The notes beneath the pieces are model-generated. The model was not told the origin of the DNA and did not search any database. It worked only from the letters and a program-made list of their open reading frames with translations. DNA of 64,000 bases from Bathymodiolus brooksi (lineage: Eukaryota > Mollusca > Bivalvia > Mytilida > Modiolidae): assembly GCA_963680875.1 (NCBI GenBank), contig OY804579.1, positions 80,775,095-80,839,094 of the forward strand, given 5' to 3'. Within the stretch, counting starts at the first letter, position 1, and each line of letters begins with the position of its first letter. Shown one piece after another: positions 58,107 through 64,000 of this stretch. Position numbers and translations under genes: made by a program.

Positions 58107-58300
58107 GGGTTAGCGCTATGGTGTTTAACGTCACTTTCAAAAATATTTCAACTCTATCGTGGCTCTAAGGTTTCTTGGTGGAAGAAACCAGAGTACCCGT
58201 AGAAATCCACCGACCTGCCGCAAGTCACTGACAAACTTTATCATATAATGTTATATCGAGTACACCTCGCCTGATTGGGATTCGAGCTCAAACTACTGCA
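58107..58300 (-). mobile_element. SINE, reverse (unit B)
   Basis: Counterpart of 32952-33118. Confidence 0.8.
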
Positions 58301-58364
58301 GGATATATTCTCGAATTAACAGATCAATCTTAAGTTGATATTCAACCTGTGCAATTTATTTATC

Positions 58365-59045
58365 AATTCCACCTTATATCAGAATGCTGTCTTCTGATTG
58401 GTTGATGAAAGGGGTAATTTTTTACCAATTCTTAGTTTTTTCCAGCTTTTGCACCATTGCCGGGATATTTGCCTAAATATACCACGGTACTATTGGCAAA
58501 AACCCCGTTCGAAACGAAATTCCTTCTTTAAATAGTTTATGACGTCACGGATGTCATTCGAATTAATCGGTCTTCTTTCAACCACCGCAAAAGTAAAGAA
58601 AATGACGACAGTGTCAGCCGTTATGTTTGAAATCGTTGAAATGTATATATTTCAAATTCATTTGCATTATTTTTTTTGCATGTTGTATATTAAAGCAAAA
58701 CCGTGATTTATTTTATTTTTGAGTTTATTCCAGAATTTATACACTTCTTTGACAAGATTTTTCCTGTTTTCGTAGATTGATTTTAAGTCTCAGTTGAAAA
58801 TCAAATGATCGAGGTGGTCTGAAGTTCTGAACCTGCTTGCATGCCACTGTTTTACTTGCTGTTAAATATTCGGCGGAATTAAACAAATATATCCTGTTGG
58901 TGAGGGTTATTTGCGGAAAATACCGGTTTCGAGGACAGTCAAATGTCACCCGCCACTAAAGCGGCTCGGGATATTTACCTCTCCTCTCAACCGGTATTTT
59001 TCGCAAATAACCATCACTAACAGGATATATTCATATACTGTAATA
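58365..59045. mobile_element. B-specific insertion with terminal palindrome
   Basis: Absent from unit A, where TTATTTATTAGTACATTG is continuous. Its right part (58885-59035) is an imperfect palindrome: AATATATCCTGTTGGTGAGG and GGTTATTTGCGGAAAATACC return as reverse complements around a GC-rich loop. Contains GTTTATGACGTCACGGATG. Class unknown. Confidence 0.65.
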
Positions 59046-59339
59046 GTACATTGATAAATTGTGACTGACTTGTCTGTGAATTTGTGTATTATGATTATTA
59101 TCGTTGGAAGCGTGTTGTGTCCTTAACTCAATCGTGCGACACAGAAATAAATATTGCCCGAGACCTCTCGCGATACGGTACACGATCTTTACACATGCAT
59201 ATCGGATATTTTTATTATTAAAATGAAATAATACTTGCATAGCCGATTTCATGGACATCTAGACTTGCGTAATGGGATTTGTGCGGGGCGTGCATACAAG
59301 CGAAATAAATGTCGCCACAAGAACAGTAAATAATGCAAT

Positions 59340-59700
59340 TACTATCAAAACTAAAGTTCTCCTCACTCAGGCATATGTGATCTTAACTGATTTTGGCTAT
59401 CCTATTTATACCCTTTGGCATTGGTCCTCCCAAACACCTTGATATTGCTTGGCTTTCCAATCTTTAGATCTTGAGCGTACCTGATGAAGGTTATTCCAAT
59501 CTTTAGATTTTGAGCGTACCTGATGAAGGTTATTCCAATCTTTAGATTTTGAGCGTACCTAATGAAGGTTATTCCAATCTTTAGATTTTGAGCGTACCTG
59601 ATGAAGGTTATTCCAATCTTTAGATTTTGAGCGTACCTGATGAAGGTTATTCCAGAAACGCGTCTTGCGCACTAAGTTGTATATCTACGTTTTAATTACC
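59340..59700 (+). repeat. Bivalve TGATGAAGGTTATTCC repeat with 39-bp expansion
   Basis: CCAATCTTTAGATTTTGAGC plus GTACCTGATGAAGGTTATT is repeated five times (59457-59650). The family end CGCGTCTTGCGCACTAAG follows. Confidence 0.85.
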
Positions 59701-60130
59701 AAAAACTAGAACAGTAACATACGATATATAAGATATAAATATGTTTTCCATTGTATAATAACGATAATTTCTAGATACAATATTTCAAACATGGCTGCCC
59801 ATTGTGATACTGTTACTGCTATTTGATTTATACATATTACAAATGTTCATACCATTTAATAACTCTCTAACACTAAAATACCCCAACCACGAGACGATAT
59901 TACTTGACTTTGATGTTAAAGGTAGTATACTTTTCTTGTTTATGCACGTATTCACAGCTTTCATCCAATTAGATACTGACCCTTTAAAATATATATCAAG
60001 TTAATGTATTAACATGTTAACACTACTGTAAAAAAAATAATTTAAGGGACCAGCCATTTTCTTACAGGAAATTGAAAGGGGTCCGAAATTCTTGTTCAGA
60101 CAGAAATAAATTTTCGTCTCTGAGGCTAGG

Positions 60131-60534
60131 TGTGTAAATTTTCTTAATTGAAAATTGACATAGGGCGATTTAGCTGCGGAACCGCAACCCTTATGGTCCT
60201 TGGCCTGTTTTGCTGTTAGAGTTATCTCTTAAATGTCACGTGACCTCAAAGCGAGAATACCACAATGACAAGATGGCGGAACGAAGTAGGTGGGATCAGT
60301 TAATATCGAGACATTTGTTATCATAATGAGCTAGAAATGAATAATAATTATTAAGTAAATATCAAAAGCGATAGATAAATATGTAATGAAACGAATTATC
60401 CACATGACTCCGCTCACACAAAACGTTTTGTTGTGAAAAGTACCGTTGAAAGTTGCGACAAAATCAAGGTCGCAGTTTCACAAATTTTTGATAGGGTGAA
60501 ACCCGTAGCCCTAAGGGGGATTAGGACAAAACGA
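60131..60534. other. Region right of the duplication, nothing coding seen
   Basis: Contains GCGGAACCGCAACCCTTATGG and CCCGTAGCCCTAAGGGGG, which look like pieces of dispersed repeats. No frame supported. Confidence 0.45.
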
Positions 60535-60825
60535 GGATATTGGTTACATGTGAATGGCGGACAGGGCGGGTGGTAATATTTTTTTTTCTACAAAAAAAAT
60601 ATTATGATTCCCAATGTTGCTGAAAAAATATTCTGATTTTGGTGGAGGAAGAAAAAAATAATCTGATTCAGAGTTTTTGTCATATAACCTAATGTTAAAT
60701 TATGGAAAAAAAATTCGCGCTTAGCTCGACAAAAAAAACCTCTCGTGTTTACCGAATTTTTTTTCTGAACGAAACAAATAACCATAACCCCCCCCAACCT
60801 GCAAGTTAAATGGTCGGTCCCGTAT
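60535..60825. mobile_element. MITE relative, left end degraded
   Basis: Shares CCCAATGTTGCTGAAAAA..ATTCTGATTTTGGTGGAGG and the right end AAGTTAAATGGTCGGTCCC with 39862-40119. The left inverted end is not preserved. Confidence 0.75.
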
Positions 60826-60869
60826 TGAATAACTGAGGAATATTTGGTGATTTTAATGGAAAAAAACGT

Positions 60870-61370
60870 TGAATTAAATAAGAAATCTTGCTTTCAAGTG
60901 GCTGTGTTGAATATTCACCATCAATGGCGGACGAGGTAAACAAACAGAGAGATAACGATACTCTTTGTGCCTTAGTTGGGGATTTTAATGCAAGGTCATC
61001 CGATTTGAACGATTTCATTATACCTGATGATGATTTGTGAGCTTTTTAAAATTATAATACCGATGATACAGTATCATTTAATGATATTCATTTACATAGA
61101 AAATCCAGCGACAAGGGTCGGTGTAATGCCTATGGCAATAAACTATTAAATATGTGCAAAAATAATAACATATACATTACAAATGGTAGAGTAGGGTAAT
61201 GACAAAAATATTGGTAAAGTCACTAGTAAAGAATCTAATAGTACGGTTGATTATTTCATTATTGCATCTGAGTTATTTCCCTTTATTACGGAATTTGGTA
61301 TTATTGATTTTTACCCGTTATTTTCTGATGTTCACTGTCGCACACATGTGTCAATTTCATGTTAAGAGCA
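60870..61370 (+). pseudogene. LINE endonuclease fragment, left of foldback insertion
   Basis: The plus frame carries TLCALVGDFNARSSDLNDF, then DTVSFNDIHLH and NAYGNKLLNMCKNNNIYITNG. The GDFNAR box is a hallmark of APE-type LINE endonucleases. Stops occur inside (after IIPDDDL) and frames shift further on. The coding similarity resumes at 63794, beyond the foldback. Confidence 0.7.
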
Positions 61371-61378
61371 TAGGCGCA
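61371..61378. repeat. 8-bp target duplication GTTAAGAG, left
   Basis: Exactly repeated at 63786-63793 after the foldback element. Confidence 0.85.
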
Positions 61379-61661
61379 TGGGGCATGGATTTCGTTTCCT
61401 CCTCCCCCCTTTTCTCTACTACCCCCCCTTTTTTCAAAATTTTCATATAAATCATTCCTTTTCAAAATTTTCATAATCATTCGTTTTTTCTTCATTTGAC
61501 AATATCAGTAGACGTCATACATCATGAATAATACGTGTATTCTGTGTCCACATTTTTTCGACTGATACAGTATAAGAGAGAAGGTATGCAACTCCATTTT
61601 CATATTTCGCGCCATATCGCTCACCTTGGTTGGGAAACCCCAGTGTTTTTTACACTTTTTA

Positions 61662-62093
61662 CCTTGTCTACATATGGCACTGTCGTATCAAACTGTTTCT
61701 AAGACACTTACCTAATTGCCCATGTTCGAATTTCAGTCTGTACGTCGATCTTTTCCAAGAAATCTCGCCGAGAATAGCGAGGCAGCTTCGTTTTTATGTC
61801 AAACTACATCATTTGAGACGGAAGTGCAAGAACGGGAACCCTGGGATTTTTACGAATGGATTACCTGCAATGAAAAACCTTGTCTACATATGGCACTGTC
61901 GTATCAAACTGTTTCTAAGACACTTACCTAATTGCCCATGTTCGAATTTCAGTCTGTACGTCGATCTTTTCCAAGAAATCTCGCCGAGAATAGCGAGGCA
62001 GCTTCGTTTTTATGTCAAACTACATCATTTGAGACGGAAGTGCAAGAACGGGAACCCTGGGATTTTTACGAATGGATTACCTGCAATGAAAAA
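61662..62093 (+). repeat. 216-bp tandem duplication in the left arm only
   Basis: CCTTGTCTACATATGGCACTG starts at 61662 and again at 61878. The two units appear identical. The right arm has only one unit, so this duplication happened after the palindrome formed. Confidence 0.9.
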
Positions 62094-62518
62094 CCCAGAT
62101 GCGCTCCGAATATTTTTCCCATAATGTTTTGGCGGGAAATATAAACCGCTGAAAAAACATAACAGCAGACGGATTATTTCGTAAAAATGGCACAACGACC
62201 ATCTGAATATGGAAACATTGAAATAATTTGATGGTAGATAACTGTTCAAAAAGAAATTCAAACTGAGAAATAGATGATTGAATGGTTAGAACTGAAGTCA
62301 AAATTTCAATGAAAAAGAAATATTCAGCTTGCCTCTACTTCAAATTATTAAAATCATACCCAAACAAATATATATACAACTAAAAAGAAAAAAAATAAAT
62401 AAATAAAAAAAAAACAAAGGAAGAAGAAGCTGGGAACAGCTATTGAATGGGACTATGGCATTTTACCCTCTTCCTCAATAAAAGGGCTCCCAACTGATAA
62501 AAATGTGTACGGGAGCCG

Positions 62519-62850
62519 GAGGGACCATTTAACTAAGGGGGCTATTTCTTTTTCAGGGGTAAAAAAATAACTTGTTTAACTATTTGAACGTGAAATAATA
62601 ATTCGTGAACTTTTTTCGCGCATTTAACATCCTCGCAAAGAAAGCGAAAATTAAATACCCACCAAAATAACCACTTATACGGTAAAATAGGATTTTATTT
62701 CTGGATTTCAACACTGATTTCTGTCACTGCTGAAAAGTGGAGTTACACAAGTTATTTATTTTTTACCTCTGTAAGACAGATTATTGTTTTATAAAATCAG
62801 TGACATGAAATGAAAAAGAAATAGCCCCCTTAGTTAAATGGTGTCTCCGG
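62519..62850. mobile_element. MITE nested at the centre of the foldback
   Basis: GGGACCATTTAACTAAGGGG and GGCTATTTCTTTTTC on the left return as reverse complement (AATAGCCCCCTTAGTTAAATGG) on the right. The termini resemble the MITE at 39862 (GACCATTTAAC). Confidence 0.65.
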
Positions 62851-63793
62851 CTCCCTTACACATTTGTGTCAGTTGGGAGTCCTTTTATTGAGGAAGGAGG
62901 TAAAATGCCATAGTCCCATTCAATAGCTGTTCTCAGCTTCTTCTTCCTTTGTTTTTTTTTATTTATTTATTTATTTTTTTAGTTGTACAATGTATATGTA
63001 TTTGTTTGGGTATGATTTTAATAATTTGAAGTAGAGGCAAGCTGAATATTTCTTTTTCATTGAAATTTTGACCTCAGTTCTAACCATTCAATCATCTATT
63101 TCTCAGTTTGAATTTCTTTTTGAACAGTTATCTACCATCAAATTATTTCAATGTTTCCATATTCAGATGGTCGTTGTGCCATTTTTACGAAATAATCCGT
63201 CTGCTGTTATGTTTTTTCAGCGGTTAATATTTCCCGCCAAAACATTATGGGAAAAATATTCGGAGCGCATCTGGGTTTTTCATTGCAGGTAATCCATTCG
63301 TAAAAATCCCAGGGTTCCCGTTCTTGCACTTCCGTCTCAAATGATGTAGTTTGACATAAAAACGAAGCTGCCTCGCTATTCTCGGCGAGATTTCTTGGAA
63401 AAGATCGACGTACAGACTGAAATTCGAACATGGGCAATTAGGTAAGTGTCTTAGAAACAGTTTGATACGACAGTGCCATATGTAGACAAGGTAAAAAGTG
63501 TAAAAAACACTGGGGTTTCCCAACCAAGGTGAGCGATATGGCGCGAAATATGAAAATGGAGTTGCATACCTTCTCTCTTATACTGTATCAGTCGAAAAAA
63601 TGTGGACACAGAATACACGTATTATTCATGATGTATGACGTCTACTGATATTGTCAAATGAAGAAAAAACGAATGATTATGAAAATTATGAAAAAGGAAT
63701 GATTTATATGAAAATTTGGAAAAAAGGGGGGGTAGTAGAGAAAAGGGGGGAGGAGGAAACGAAATCCATGCCCCATGCGCCTGTGGTTAAGAG

Positions 63794-64000
63794 AGTCTAC
63801 TTGATTTACATAATAAAAACACTCCAATAAAATAGTTAAACAGGTTCATTGTCAACAGTGAAAACAATCTTTTAGTTGATATGTAATGAATTAGAAATGA
63901 TTAATGAACACAGTAACACTTTTCAGTCAGATTTAAATCAGTTTGTAGAAAAAATAAATAAAATATTTATCGATACCTCTCAAGAAACCTTTGGAAATAA
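63794..64000 (+). pseudogene. LINE linker fragment, right of foldback insertion
   Basis: Continues the LINE broken at 61370. Frames give NELEMINEHSNTFQSDLNQF and VEKINKIFIDTSQETFGN, the segment between endonuclease and reverse transcriptase. It runs off the window. Confidence 0.6.

Larger units (their letters stand above)
41044..60130. repeat. Segmental duplication unit B
   Basis: Same orientation as unit A. Homology ends about 60130, shortly after TTCTTACAGGAAATTGAA. B-specific insertions lie at 42930-44266, 55332-57262 and 58365-59045, and there is a local duplication at 52.6-54.7 kb. Confidence 0.9.
61379..63785. mobile_element. hAT-like giant foldback element, 2407 bp
   Basis: Ends CATAGGCGCATGGGGCATGG and the reverse complement of CACAGGCGCATGGGGCATGG, with an 8-bp target duplication; both fit hAT-type transposons. 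The arms (61379 to about 62575 and about 62745 to 63785) are nearly identical inverted copies around a loop of about 170 bp. Small frames inside translate identically from both arms. It has no transposase and splits a LINE. It is probably a non-autonomous composite made by inversion or by head-to-head insertion. Confidence 0.85.

Noticed and set aside
59804..60004. 66-codon hydrophobic frame (counterpart region 33780-33990)
   Set aside because: The unit A copy has a stop in the same frame, there is no splice context and no family match; possibly a transposon remnant.
61630..62124. 164-codon frame in the foldback left arm
   Set aside because: The frame is long only because a 216-bp unit is repeated. 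The same peptide reads from both arms, and the opposite strand is equally open.

Overview
This is a eukaryotic nuclear window, almost certainly from a bivalve mollusc. The sequence is AT-rich and intron-rich, with no operons and no rRNA or tRNA genes. It is packed with repeats I recognise from memory as bivalve-type: a tRNA-headed SINE with a GTGGCGTTAAACACC tail, a mollusc SINE ending in (TCAA)n, and dispersed elements carrying CTTCCGGAGCACCTGAG, TCGGAGTTCGGTAATTTTG and CTGATGAAGGTTATTCCAGAAACG. A mytilid-like bivalve is my best guess, but it is an inference.

The backbone is a large segmental duplication. Unit A (1 to about 34,115, running off the left edge) and unit B (about 41,044 to 60,130) align as six collinear blocks, with roughly 5% divergence where I counted. 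A unique spacer of about 6.9 kb separates them. Unit A alone carries a tandem pair of decayed Crypton-like tyrosine-recombinase elements (about 4.5-12.0 kb), an 8.3-kb Ty3/Gypsy LTR retrotransposon (14,210-22,535) and a LINE 3' end (27.5-28.4 kb). Unit B alone carries a LINE 3' end (42.9-44.1 kb), a 49-bp satellite array (55.4-56.7 kb), a local duplication of about 1.1 kb (52.6-54.7 kb) and a palindromic insertion (58.4-59.0 kb).

The host genes are short exons on the minus strand with recognisable splice sites. One gene can be followed from a signal-peptide exon in unit B (42,722) through cysteine-rich lectin-like exons in the spacer (38.5, 37.2, 36.0 and 35.1 kb) to the 3' exons in unit A (31.8, 31.3, 30.2 and 29.3 kb), which encode a membrane span and a cytoplasmic tail. 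It looks like a single-pass lectin-like receptor. Matching exons in the other unit imply a tandem array of such genes: one more begins at 1,690 and leaves the window, and one more ends at 52.1 kb. Several exons are broken in one unit and intact in the other. A second minus-strand gene type ends at 13,678 (A) and 45,566 (B) with a membrane-anchor exon. On the plus strand there is a 54-nt coiled-coil exon identical in both units.

The Gypsy element has a 4-bp target duplication and an exact empty site in unit B. It has gag, a canonical -1 slippery site, a damaged pol, and an unusual third gene. That gene encodes two C2H2 fingers followed by a Ser/Thr/Pro-rich protein with a PLDLS motif. The right end of the window (60.9-64.0 kb) is a LINE endonuclease fragment split by a 2.4-kb hAT-like foldback element whose arms are about 1 kb each.
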